37,689 nt of DNA, taken from the NCBI GenBank assembly GCA_049587715.1, contig JBAVEL010000130.1:1-37689 (forward strand). Direction: 5' to 3'. This DNA comes from JBAVEL01 sp049587715 (GTDB taxonomy: Bacteria > Bacteroidota > Ignavibacteria > UBA10030 > UBA6906). Position numbers and translations under genes: made by a program. Shown here piece by piece: positions 1-7,824 of the stretch. Position 1 is the stretch's first letter. Each line of letters opens with the position of its first letter. The notes under the pieces were generated by a model that ran no database searches, was not told the origin of the DNA, and worked only from the letters and a program-made list of their open reading frames with translations.

Positions 1-1
1 G

Positions 2-988
2 GCCGACATCCCGCGCATCACTCGCCTGCTCGCCGGGAGCGGAGCGGCCGTGGCGGCCGCCGGCTATCACTGGAATCTCCCGGCCACGGAGGCGGCCATC
101 GCCGCGGGTGTCCACCTGACGGACCTGGGCGGGAACAACGAGGTGGTGGACCGGCAGTCGGCCCTGGACGGGGAGGCGCGCGCACGCGGGGTGACCATCA
201 TCCCCAATTCCGGTCTGGCCCCCGGCCTCATCAACATCCTGGCCGTGGAAGGGATGCGGCACTTCGAACGCGTGGACTCCATCCGGCTCCGCGTGGGAGG
301 GCTTCCCCTCCGCCCCCGTCCTCCGCTCAACTACCAGCTCACCTTCTCGGCCGAAGGTCTCATCAACGAGTATGTGGAGAAGGCGGTGGTTCTGCGGGAC
401 GGGGAGATCCGGGAGGTGGAGTCCATGACCGAGCTGGAGGAGATTGTGTTCCCCCCGCCCTTCGGCACCCTGGAGGCATTCGCCACCTCGGGAGGCCTTT
501 CCGCCCTTCCCCGGTTGCTCCGCACGAAGGTGCGGGACCTGGACTACAAGACCATCCGCTATGGCGGACACTGCGCGAAGATGCGGACCCTCCTGGAGCT
601 CGGCTTTGCCTCCACGGAACCCCTCCCCGGCGCGGCGGCGCCCCGCACCCACCGGGAGTTCTTTGCAGAGTTCCTCCGCCGCCGTCTGGACTTCGGGGGC
701 CCGGACGTGGTGCTTCTGCGCGCGGAGCTCCGCGGGGTCGCAGGGGACCTCTGCCGGAGACTTGTGTATGAGTGCGTGGATTATTATGATGAGGCAACGA
801 AGCTGACCGCCATGATGCGCACCACGGCGTTCCCCGCCTCCATCACGGCCAGGATGCTGGCCCGGGGAGAGATCGCCCCACGCGGGGTGCGGATGCCCGA
901 GGAGTGCGTGCCGGGCGGGCCGCTCATCCGGGAGCTGGCGCTCCGCGGGATCCATATCAGCGACGCAATGACCGATTCGGGCGAATGA
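2..988 (+). CDS. Saccharopine dehydrogenase / lysine 6-dehydrogenase family protein (5' truncated)
   Basis: The reading frame is open from the window edge, so the N-terminal Rossmann part lies mostly outside and the GTG at 50 is probably internal. The 328 visible residues start at the end of the nucleotide-binding domain, with the family pattern of a small-residue run, then AAGYHWNLP and GVHLTDLGGN. The C-terminal substrate domain follows, with NSGLAPGLINILA, a GGLP segment, an FSAEGLINEY stretch and KTIRYGGHCAKM. These match NAD(P)-dependent saccharopine dehydrogenase-like and L-lysine 6-dehydrogenase enzymes, which act in the cytoplasm on lysine or saccharopine. The substrate cannot be decided from this part. 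A 48-codon ORF begins 1 nt after its stop. Confidence 0.85.
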   Translation, partial: ADIPRITRLLAGSGAAVAAAGYHWNLPATEAAIAAGVHLTDLGGNNEVVDRQSALDGEARARGVTIIPNSGLAPGLINILAVEGMRHFERVDSIRLRVGGLPLRPRPPLNYQLTFSAEGLINEYVEKAVVLRDGEIREVESMTELEEIVFPPPFGTLEAFATSGGLSALPRLLRTKVRDLDYKTIRYGGHCAKMRTLLELGFASTEPLPGAAAPRTHREFFAEFLRRRLDFGGPDVVLLRAELRGVAGDLCRRLVYECVDYYDEATKLTAMMRTTAFPASITARMLARGEIAPRGVRMPEECVPGGPLIRELALRGIHISDAMTDSGE

Positions 989-989
989 C

Positions 990-1136
990 ATGCATCCTCT
1001 TTCGGTGGAGATCATCACCCGCGACAGCGTCGAGAACCGGGAAGTGCACCGGAGCTACCTCCGCCGCACGCGGCATCCCCGCTGGGCCCTCCTGGGCATC
1101 TTCCTCCACGCCCTCATCCACATCCGGTTCCGGTAG
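990..1136 (+). CDS. Possible 48-aa small protein of unknown function
   Basis: An ATG lies one base after the TGA of the upstream dehydrogenase gene and opens 48 codons ending in TAG. The product starts MHPLSVEIITRDSVENREVH, is rich in Arg, and has a short hydrophobic stretch near the C-terminus (WALLGIFLHALIHI), perhaps amphipathic or membrane-associated. No strong Shine-Dalgarno sequence precedes it, so translation would depend on coupling to the stop codon. I do not recognise a family. It could be a genuine coupled small protein, the remnant of a longer membrane protein, or chance. Confidence 0.35.
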   Translation: MHPLSVEIITRDSVENREVHRSYLRRTRHPRWALLGIFLHALIHIRFR

Positions 1137-1270
1137 CCGCATGCACATCCCTTCCTCTTCCCGCACCGTCCCGCCGGGAGCGTGCGCCCGGGAGTCCCGG
1201 GCCGGAGGTCCGCCCCTCCCCGGGGCTTCGGTGGCCGCGCACTCCGATTGCGGCGCGGGATAGGACGCGC

Positions 1271-1276
1271 AGGAGG
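1271..1276 (+). promoter_or_regulatory. Shine-Dalgarno AGGAGG fixing the amidase start at GTG 1284
   Basis: A perfect AGGAGG sits 7 nt before GTG 1284. That start gives a short positively charged N-terminus and a hydrophobic core, which is a good signal peptide. The open frame continues upstream to an ATG at 1182, but those residues are Arg/Gly/Pro-rich and have no ribosome binding site. Confidence 0.7.
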
Positions 1277-1283
1277 GGCGGAG

Positions 1284-2864
1284 GTGGGTGCGCGCATGGT
1301 GTGGGCGGTTCTTCTGGCTTCCGGCCTCGGAGGGGAGATTGCGGAAGCGCAATCCAATGTCATTGCCGTCCGGTTCCCCTCCGATCCCGCCCGCAGCGCT
1401 TCCGTGGGGGTTTTCACCCGGAACGGCGTTCTCTATGCCTCCCTCTCCGATATTGCCGAGGTGCTCTCCCTGGACGTGTACCGGAACGAAAGGGCAGGCA
1501 AGCTGGAGCTGAAGGAACCCCCCCATGCCCTTCGTGTCACGGGGGGAAACCCGTTTGTCACCAGCACGGACCAATCGGGACGGGTAAAGGTGCATCAGAT
1601 GGCCGTGCGTCCTCTCGGCGCGGCCGGCTCCATTTTCGTCCCCCTCGGTTCGTTCCTCCCTTTGTTCAACGGGGTTTTCTCCCGTTCCCTGCGGGTTGAG
1701 AAGCCCCGGGGTCCCCTCCTGGTCGAGGAGCTTCCCCCCGCTGCATTTGACTTTGCCACCCTCTCCTTCGAGGAGAAGGCAAACGGGATGCTGATCCGCA
1801 TCCCTGCCGCCCGTCCTCTCCACGATCTGGAGACCTGGCTGCGGGACGACAACTGGCTCTATGTCACGATTCCGGGGGCGCGCGCCGACGTGGCCGCTCT
1901 CAACCGGCTTTCCCCCCGGGGCCTGGTGCGTCAGGTGGTGGCCATCCAGTCCCCCGGATCCCTTCAGCTCACCTTCCGGCTCGCTTCCAAAGCCGCCTCG
2001 GCGGAGGTTCTCCGGGAGGAGTCTTCCGGCCACCTCCTGATCTCGATTCGCACCCCGGGAGCCGAGGACAGGGTCCTCCTCGAGAGGAAGCGCCGCGAGG
2101 TGCTGGCCGGACTGGAGGAGCAGCGGAGGCGATGGGAGCTGGACGTGATCGTGATAGACCCGGGCCACGGGGGCCACGACCACGGGGCCATCGGGGTCTC
2201 GGGTCTCAGGGAGAAGGATGTCACCCTCGGGATCGCCCTCCGGCTGGGGGAGCTGATACGGAAGAACATGAGCGGCGTGAAGGTGGTCTTCACCCGGAAG
2301 GACGACCGCTTTGTCCCCCTGTACCGGCGCGGCCAGATCGCCAACGAGGCGGGAGGCAAGCTCTTCATCAGCATCCACGCCAACTCCCTCCGGCGGAAGC
2401 CCAACCCCACCCGCGGGTTCGAGGTGTACCTCCTGCGCCCCGGGAGAACCGACGAGGCCATCGCCATCGCCGAACAGGAGAACGCCGTGATCGAGCTGGA
2501 GGAGGGGTACGCGGACCGGTACCAGAAGCTCACCGACGAGAACTTCATCCTGGTCACCATGGCCCAGAGCTCCTACATGCGGGCCAGCGAGCTGTTCGCC
2601 GACCTTGCCCAGCAGGAGCTGGAGGACCACCTCAGCATTCCCAACCGTGGGGTCCGGCAGGCGGGGTTTTTGGTGCTGGTGGGCGCCTCCATGCCCAACG
2701 TTCTCATCGAGAGCGCCTATCTCTCCAACAGGGAGGACGAGCGTTTCCTGCGGAGCTCGGCCGGACAGACCCGAATCGCCCGGGCCGTCTTTTCGGCTGT
2801 GAAGCGCTACAGGGAGGAATACGGGAAGTTTCTGCTGGAGGGCTCGGAAATCGGGGAGCGGTAG
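1284..2864 (+). CDS. N-acetylmuramoyl-L-alanine amidase, Amidase_3 (AmiC type), secreted
   Basis: This 526-aa cell-wall hydrolase cleaves the bond between MurNAc and the stem-peptide L-Ala in the periplasm, typically during daughter-cell separation. Residues 1-24 form a signal peptide. Residues 25-130 resemble a copper-amine-oxidase-N-like fold. About 150-255 resembles an AMIN targeting domain, followed by a charged helix near 260-285. The zinc amidase domain fills the rest. The zinc and catalytic residues expected for Amidase_3 are present: H295 in DPGHGG, E310 in LREKD, H365 in SIHAN and E476 in LIESAYLSN. The start is GTG 1284, with ATG 1296 as an alternative. The stop codon abuts the stop of the convergent asparagine-synthetase-like gene with no base between them. 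Confidence 0.93.
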   Translation: MGARMVWAVLLASGLGGEIAEAQSNVIAVRFPSDPARSASVGVFTRNGVLYASLSDIAEVLSLDVYRNERAGKLELKEPPHALRVTGGNPFVTSTDQSGRVKVHQMAVRPLGAAGSIFVPLGSFLPLFNGVFSRSLRVEKPRGPLLVEELPPAAFDFATLSFEEKANGMLIRIPAARPLHDLETWLRDDNWLYVTIPGARADVAALNRLSPRGLVRQVVAIQSPGSLQLTFRLASKAASAEVLREESSGHLLISIRTPGAEDRVLLERKRREVLAGLEEQRRRWELDVIVIDPGHGGHDHGAIGVSGLREKDVTLGIALRLGELIRKNMSGVKVVFTRKDDRFVPLYRRGQIANEAGGKLFISIHANSLRRKPNPTRGFEVYLLRPGRTDEAIAIAEQENAVIELEEGYADRYQKLTDENFILVTMAQSSYMRASELFADLAQQELEDHLSIPNRGVRQAGFLVLVGASMPNVLIESAYLSNREDERFLRSSAGQTRIARAVFSAVKRYREEYGKFLLEGSEIGER

Positions 2865-4556
2865 TCAGCCCTCCAGCCCCCGCCTCCAGAGCTCGAACGC
2901 AAGCCACCAGTCCAGTTCCCGCGCCCTCTTTCTGTCCCCTCCGTAGTACCCCTCCACGGCCTCCAGAAGGCGCGGATAGTCATACGCCCCGAACCACCGG
3001 GTTTTGTCGGAGCGGACCAGGTCCCTCACGGCCGGTTCCGCCGCCGCAAGAAACGCGCGCCGGAGCTGCTCCCTCCCGGCACTCCTGAACCGTCCCAGGA
3101 TCTTCACCCCCCAGGGGGGGAACCCGAAGGGGAGCACGCCCGCGTTCCCCGCCAGGGGATACTGCACGAGCGCGGGGCACCTCCGGCGCACAATATCCCT
3201 CACCCCCCGCCCCCCCCTGCGCGCCCGGGGTGGAGTCCCGAAGACCGCCTCCAGCACGCGGGTCTGCGCAAAGGGGGTGTAGGATGCGGCTTCGGCATCG
3301 CACCGGACCTGCTCATGCCCTCCGAAGTTCGGAAACCGGGTCCAGACGGCGAAAAGGTCCGCCTTGTTCTCGGGCCCGAATTCCTTCATCCGCGCCAGCT
3401 CTTCCGCCTGGAGCGCGCTCTGCTCCAGAGCCCCCTTCTCCATCAGCCGCTCCGTCTCCGGGGTGAAGAACCCTCCCCTCCTGAGGCGCAGCCCCTTCAG
3501 CAGGGTCCGGCCCCGGGACGGGAAATGCACCGCTCCCCTGCTCCTGAGAACCCTGTTCAGGTACTGCCTGCGCGCAATCTCCCCCAGGCCGCCGTCCACG
3601 ATCAGAAACCCCGCCGCGTGGAGATCCCCGTAGTGCCGCAGCTTCAGAAACGAGGAAAGGGGCTCCGCCGCCTGGGAGTGCGCCGCATAGCGGGCGCCCT
3701 CCTCCATGAGTTCTCCGGCCGGGGGAATCCCGGGCACGAAAGCCCGGAGCTCCAGCCCCAGATCTCCCGCAATGCGGGAGGCCACATCCGCGTCGGGGTC
3801 TCCGGCCGAGCCGACCGTGAAGACGGCGCACCGTGCACCCATTCCCCGCAGCAAGGCCAGCAGCACCCGGGAATCCAGCCCCCCCGAGAGACCGAGGGCA
3901 AGCCGCGCCTCAGGCGGATGCCGGAGGCAGGATGCCAGCGCCTCCTCCAGGGTTCCCTCCCCCGTCTCTCCCGATCCGGGCATCCAGCGCCGGGAGCTGA
4001 GGCGCAGTCCGTCCCTCCCGAATGCGAACCGGCCCCCGGGACCGATGCGCACGATTCCCTTGACGGGGCTCTCGCAGGAAATCTGGTTGGCGCACAGCCA
4101 TCGGGACCCGAATGTCTCCCAGTCTATCTCCGATCGCCCGCACATCCGGGCCGTCCAGTCCAGCCGGGTGGAGAAGGCCACCCCGCCCGGAAGCTGCGCC
4201 GCATAGAGCGTGCGGAGCCCGACGCGGTCTGTCCACCCCTTCACTCCCCGGTCGTCCCACCGGATCGCCGCCCAGTGCCCGTCGCTCTCCCCGGGGCCCG
4301 GAACGTTACTCAGAAGCCGTGCGCTCCAATCGGAGGCGGAGAGAACCCGCACCGATTCCCTCCCGCACGCAAGTCCCAGCCCCACGACGAGCCATCCGCC
4401 CTGCATGTCCCGTCCCGCAAGGCAGGTCTCGGGAATCCCCCCCGATGCCAGCATCAGGGAAGGGGACGCCTCGAAGTGCAGGGAGGCGGCGGAGAGTCCC
4501 CGGATCAGGTCCGCCGCCCGTTCATCTTCCCCCACGAGGCCCGCCGCCCACCCCAT
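2865..4556 (-). CDS. Asparagine synthetase-like amidotransferase without the catalytic N-terminal cysteine
   Basis: The 563-aa protein keeps the two-domain plan of AsnB. Residues 1-195 form a class-II glutaminase-like fold (DRVGLRTLYAA near 110-120, GGVAFSTRLD near 124-133). After that comes an ATP-pyrophosphatase synthetase domain with the PP-loop SGGLDS at 224-229. The N-terminus is MGWAAG, where active glutaminases need MCG with Cys2 as nucleophile, so glutamine hydrolysis is not expected. It could use free ammonia or catalyse another acyl-adenylate reaction, as beta-lactam synthetases and lasso cyclases do. The substrate is unknown. It starts 6 bp after the FeoB permease stop and is probably the last gene of the metal operon. 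No precursor peptide or RiPP partner is seen nearby. Confidence 0.8.
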   Translation of the reverse strand: MGWAAGLVGEDERAADLIRGLSAASLHFEASPSLMLASGGIPETCLAGRDMQGGWLVVGLGLACGRESVRVLSASDWSARLLSNVPGPGESDGHWAAIRWDDRGVKGWTDRVGLRTLYAAQLPGGVAFSTRLDWTARMCGRSEIDWETFGSRWLCANQISCESPVKGIVRIGPGGRFAFGRDGLRLSSRRWMPGSGETGEGTLEEALASCLRHPPEARLALGLSGGLDSRVLLALLRGMGARCAVFTVGSAGDPDADVASRIAGDLGLELRAFVPGIPPAGELMEEGARYAAHSQAAEPLSSFLKLRHYGDLHAAGFLIVDGGLGEIARRQYLNRVLRSRGAVHFPSRGRTLLKGLRLRRGGFFTPETERLMEKGALEQSALQAEELARMKEFGPENKADLFAVWTRFPNFGGHEQVRCDAEAASYTPFAQTRVLEAVFGTPPRARRGGRGVRDIVRRRCPALVQYPLAGNAGVLPFGFPPWGVKILGRFRSAGREQLRRAFLAAAEPAVRDLVRSDKTRWFGAYDYPRLLEAVEGYYGGDRKRARELDWWLAFELWRRGLEG

Positions 4557-4562
4557 GCCGGC

Positions 4563-5993
4563 TCACCCCCCTCCCCCCGCCAGGCGCCAGATCTGCGCAA
4601 TGAAGAAGCAGAGGGTGAGGCCCAGGAGGATGGGAAGCAGGGCGGAAACCGCGGTCCACCGGATGCCGCCCGTCTCCTTGTAGATGGTGTAGAGTGTCGT
4701 CGAGCAGGGGTTGTGCAGCAGGCTGAAGATCATCAGGTTGACGGCCGTCAGCAGGGTCCACCCGCCCGCCCGGAACAGGGCCATGGTGGCCGATGGATCC
4801 TCGGACTCAAACAGGACTCCCGCGCCGGCTCCGTACCCGGCCATCCCCGCATCCAGAACGGTCAGCATCAGAACGGTCGGAATCACGATCTCGTTGGCCG
4901 GTACGGCAATGACATAGGCCAGGAGGATCACGCCGTTTAATCCCACCAGCCGGCCGAACGGATCAAGCCATGCAATGGCGTGCGCGGCGAGGCTCGTCCC
5001 GCCGGCTTCCACGTTGGCGAGCATCCAGATGAGGGCGCCGGCGGGGAGGGCGAACATCACGGCCCGCCAGAGCACGAACACGGTCCGGTCGATCAGGGAT
5101 GTGTAGAGGGTCTGAAGAAGGCGCGGGGGCCGGAAGGGAGGAAGCTCCAGGCTGAAGGAGGACGCCTCTCCGCGCAGCAGGGTCCGGGAAAGGAACCAGG
5201 AGGTGAGAAAGGTGAAGGCCACGCCCGTAAGAGCCACGGCCACCACCGCCGATGCCGACAGGAATCCCGCCCAGCCGGCGGGCGCCGCCCCCCCGATGAA
5301 GAGGGAGGCGATCAGGATCTGGGTGGGCCAGCGCCCGTTGCAGAGGGCAAAGTTGTTGGTGATGACGGCAATCAGCCGTTCCCGTGGGCTGTCGATGATG
5401 CGGGCCGCGATCACCCCCGCCGCGTTGCACCCGTACCCCATGCTCATCGAGAGGGCCTGCTTGCCGTGCGCCCCCGCCCTCCGGAACAGGCCGTCCAGGT
5501 TGAACGCCACCCTGGGCAGGTACCCGAAGTCTTCCAGAAGAGAAAAGAGGGGAAAGAAGATGGCCATGGGGGGGAGCATCACGCTCACCACCCAGGCCCC
5601 CGCCATGTACGCTCCGTCCACGAGCAGGCCGCCGAGCCAGGGGGGGAGGCCCGCCGCCAGTCCCTTCAGCCAGGGATGCACCGTTCCCAGGAGGAGATCC
5701 GAGAGGATTGCCGAAGGAATGTTGGCGCCCTCCACGGTGAGCCAGAACACCCCCGCCAGGAGCGCCAGCATGAGCGGAAAGCCCGTCCACCGGCTGGTCA
5801 GCAGCCGATCCAGGGTCCGGTCCCAGTCGAACCGGGGCCGTTCTCCGCTCGTCGTAACCGCCCGCCCCGCGATGCGCGCTGCTTCCGCATAGACCGACTC
5901 CATCAGGGTGTCGTGGAGACTCTCCCCCGTCTCCCACCTCAGTGCCGCCGCCCTCGCCAGCAGGGCCGCCCTTCCATCCCGCGTCCCGCTCAC
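4563..5993 (-). CDS. feoB: FeoB ferrous iron transporter, permease half (split FeoB)
   Basis: The 476-aa integral membrane protein corresponds to the C-terminal part of FeoB, which carries Fe2+ across the inner membrane. Residues 1-70 are a cytoplasmic linker. After that come hydrophobic helices with two Gate regions. The first pore motif is GYGCNAAGV, followed by a conserved TNNFALCNGRWP stretch, and the second is HNPCSTTLYTIYKE near the end. The GTPase domain is on a separate gene: this ORF begins with GTG at 5993 and overlaps the GTPase stop by 4 bp (GTGA), so translation is coupled. Ordinary FeoB is one chain of about 700-800 aa, and the two products here add up to 745. Confidence 0.92.
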   Translation of the reverse strand: MSGTRDGRAALLARAAALRWETGESLHDTLMESVYAEAARIAGRAVTTSGERPRFDWDRTLDRLLTSRWTGFPLMLALLAGVFWLTVEGANIPSAILSDLLLGTVHPWLKGLAAGLPPWLGGLLVDGAYMAGAWVVSVMLPPMAIFFPLFSLLEDFGYLPRVAFNLDGLFRRAGAHGKQALSMSMGYGCNAAGVIAARIIDSPRERLIAVITNNFALCNGRWPTQILIASLFIGGAAPAGWAGFLSASAVVAVALTGVAFTFLTSWFLSRTLLRGEASSFSLELPPFRPPRLLQTLYTSLIDRTVFVLWRAVMFALPAGALIWMLANVEAGGTSLAAHAIAWLDPFGRLVGLNGVILLAYVIAVPANEIVIPTVLMLTVLDAGMAGYGAGAGVLFESEDPSATMALFRAGGWTLLTAVNLMIFSLLHNPCSTTLYTIYKETGGIRWTAVSALLPILLGLTLCFFIAQIWRLAGGGG

Positions 5994-6799
5994 GGCGCGC
6001 TCTCCCCGCCGGCAGGCCGTCCCGAGGCAAGCTCCGCGAGTTCTCCGTCCTTGACGGCGCGGGTGATTCTCTCATCCCCCTCCAGCAGGCGGAGCGCCAC
6101 CCACCGGGCGTTCGGCAGACCCGGGAATTCCCTCTCCAGGCCCGCCTCCAGCTCCGCCAGGGCCCGCTCCAGGGGAGCGGACCGGCTCCTGATTCTGTGC
6201 GGCCTGCACACCACCTCGCCCGAGGCCACACGGCTCAGTGCCGCGATGAGCTCCCCCACACCCCGCCCGCTCCGGGCCGCCGTTCCCACCACGGGGATCC
6301 CGAGGTCTCGGGCAAGCGCGCGCGCATCCACCCGGATGCGCTTCCGCTCCGCCTCGTCCATCAGGTTCAGACACAGCACCGCCCGATCCGTGATTTCCAG
6401 GATCTGCAGGACCAGGTTCAGGTTCCTCCCCAGGCGGGTGGCGTCCGCCACCACCAGTGTCACGTCGGGGCGGGCGAACACAAGGAAGTCCCGCGCCACC
6501 TCCTCGTCGGTGCTGGCCGAGAGGAGGGAGTAGGTGCCCGGGAGATCCACCACCTTGTACTTCTTCCCCCCTGCGGAGAAGGCCCCCTCCGCCCGCGTCA
6601 CGGTCTTCCCGGGCCAGTTCCCGGTATGCTGATGCAGTCCGGTGAGGGCGTTGAACACCGTGCTCTTTCCCGTATTGGGGTTCCCGGCCAGGGCCACCAC
6701 ATAGTCCGCCCCCTCCATGTCCACGCCCAGACGGACCAGATGACCCGTGCGATGCGCCGGGCAGTCCGCACATTCCGCGCCCTTCTTCCTTTCCGTCAT
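5990..6799 (-). CDS. feoB: FeoB GTPase half (split FeoB) with N-terminal Cys/His motif
   Basis: This 269-aa cytoplasmic G protein controls the FeoB permease encoded next to it. G motifs are G1 GNPNTGKS at 39-46, G3 DLPG at 85-88, G4 NLMD at 145-148 and a G5-like TAARSG near 173. The switch I stretch TGNWPGKTV at 59-67 is FeoB-specific. Before the G domain there is a short extension with C10, C13, H16 and H20 (CADCPAHRTGH), a possible metal-binding motif. The C-terminal 80 residues match the helical guanine-dissociation-inhibitor region (NARWVALRLLEGDE). It starts inside the stop of the DtxR-FeoA fusion (ATGA overlap) and ends overlapping the permease gene. Confidence 0.93.
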   Translation of the reverse strand: MTERKKGAECADCPAHRTGHLVRLGVDMEGADYVVALAGNPNTGKSTVFNALTGLHQHTGNWPGKTVTRAEGAFSAGGKKYKVVDLPGTYSLLSASTDEEVARDFLVFARPDVTLVVADATRLGRNLNLVLQILEITDRAVLCLNLMDEAERKRIRVDARALARDLGIPVVGTAARSGRGVGELIAALSRVASGEVVCRPHRIRSRSAPLERALAELEAGLEREFPGLPNARWVALRLLEGDERITRAVKDGELAELASGRPAGGESAP

Positions 6800-7821
6800 C
6801 CCTTCTCCCCTCCCGGCTCCAGCCCGATCATGGACGCCTGGGCCCGGCGGAGGGCTATCACCGCCCCCCGCACCTCATAGGCCACGGGATCCCCCCCGGG
6901 GGCCTCCATCTGTGATCGCACCAGTGTTCCCGGAACAAGTCCCAGATCCATCAGCCGCCGGCGCTGGCTCTTCCTGCACGCGCGGGAAATGGAGACGACC
7001 CGGCCGCTTTCCCCCGGCGCAAGCTCATCCAGGGTCTTCCAGGCCCTCGCCGGGGGCGCATCCTCCTGAAGGGGCACCACCGTCAGGTTCGATGCCACGA
7101 TGGGGGCAAGGACCAGCTCCTCCCCCTCCAGGATGAACCGCACCCGCTGTGCCGAACTCTCCAGCACACGGAGCGATGCCCCCGGCCGTATCCCCTGCGC
7201 CGCGATCTGGGCGTACACCGCCGCCGGCTCATCCTCCACATGCACCACCCGCACCCCGTCTCCCGGATGCATGTCCGCAAGGGGCCGTCCGCGCGCCGAC
7301 GGAATCTCCCCGGCCGAGGTGGGAATCGGATCTCCGTGCGGATCATACGGGGGGTGTCCCAGGCGCGCGGCCAGGGCATCCGCATCCCCCTGGCTCAGCC
7401 GGTGCTCCTGGTCCTCCGCCCGGGAGTGCCACTCCGTCTCTCCCACACCCGTCTCGTCGGCCAGCCACCTCTCCCAGAGGCGGTGCACCCGGATGATGCG
7501 GAGGGCATAGGAGCGTCCGCCGCTCGTGAGGCCGAAGGCCTCCCCCTCCCTCCGGGCAAGGGCCAGGGTTTCCAGTCTTCCCAGAAGCCGGGCCGCCTCA
7601 TCCGGACCGATGCCCAGAGCGCCCGAGACGCTCTGGCGCGTCGCAGGAAGTCTCCTGTACTCGCAGTCATAGAGGTGCTTCAGGGCGTCTTCCATCCGGA
7701 CCCGCAGATCGCTCCTGCGCACGCGTTCCAGATGCGCCAGCACGCCCTTTCCCGGCCAGAGGAGGGCCGCCGCCACTCCCAGAACCAGGATGCCCGCCGC
7801 AAGCGCCGCCGCCGGGTCCAT
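6796..7821 (-). CDS. Membrane-anchored DtxR-type metal sensor fused to FeoA domain
   Basis: The 341-aa protein has an unusual order of domains. Residues 7-23 are a single hydrophobic segment, followed by a basic region (RVRRSDLRVR). Residues about 40-103 look like a winged helix. Residues 105-168 are a DtxR dimerisation and metal-binding region ending in PPYDPHGDPIPT. H113, E117, H132, E136, E139 and H140 align with the DtxR metal ligands, with Glu136 replacing DtxR Cys102 as in MntR. Residues 180-250 are one SH3/FeoA-like domain. Residues 262-335 are a clear FeoA domain (RRLMDLGLVPGT, DPVAYEVRG, IALRRAQA). No separate feoA exists in the operon, so this probably supplies FeoA function to FeoB. 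Whether it binds DNA is unknown. Confidence 0.85.
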   Translation of the reverse strand: MDPAAALAAGILVLGVAAALLWPGKGVLAHLERVRRSDLRVRMEDALKHLYDCEYRRLPATRQSVSGALGIGPDEAARLLGRLETLALARREGEAFGLTSGGRSYALRIIRVHRLWERWLADETGVGETEWHSRAEDQEHRLSQGDADALAARLGHPPYDPHGDPIPTSAGEIPSARGRPLADMHPGDGVRVVHVEDEPAAVYAQIAAQGIRPGASLRVLESSAQRVRFILEGEELVLAPIVASNLTVVPLQEDAPPARAWKTLDELAPGESGRVVSISRACRKSQRRRLMDLGLVPGTLVRSQMEAPGGDPVAYEVRGAVIALRRAQASMIGLEPGGEKG

Positions 7822-7824
7822 GCG

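Noticed and set aside
1137..1283. N-terminal extension of the amidase from ATG 1182
   Set aside because: Residues are Arg/Gly/Pro-rich and would place charged sequence ahead of the signal peptide. The AGGAGG at 1271 supports GTG 1284.
2865..4556. Lasso-peptide cyclase
   Set aside because: No precursor, leader peptidase, RRE protein or transporter is nearby. The domain alone fits many asparagine-synthetase-like families.
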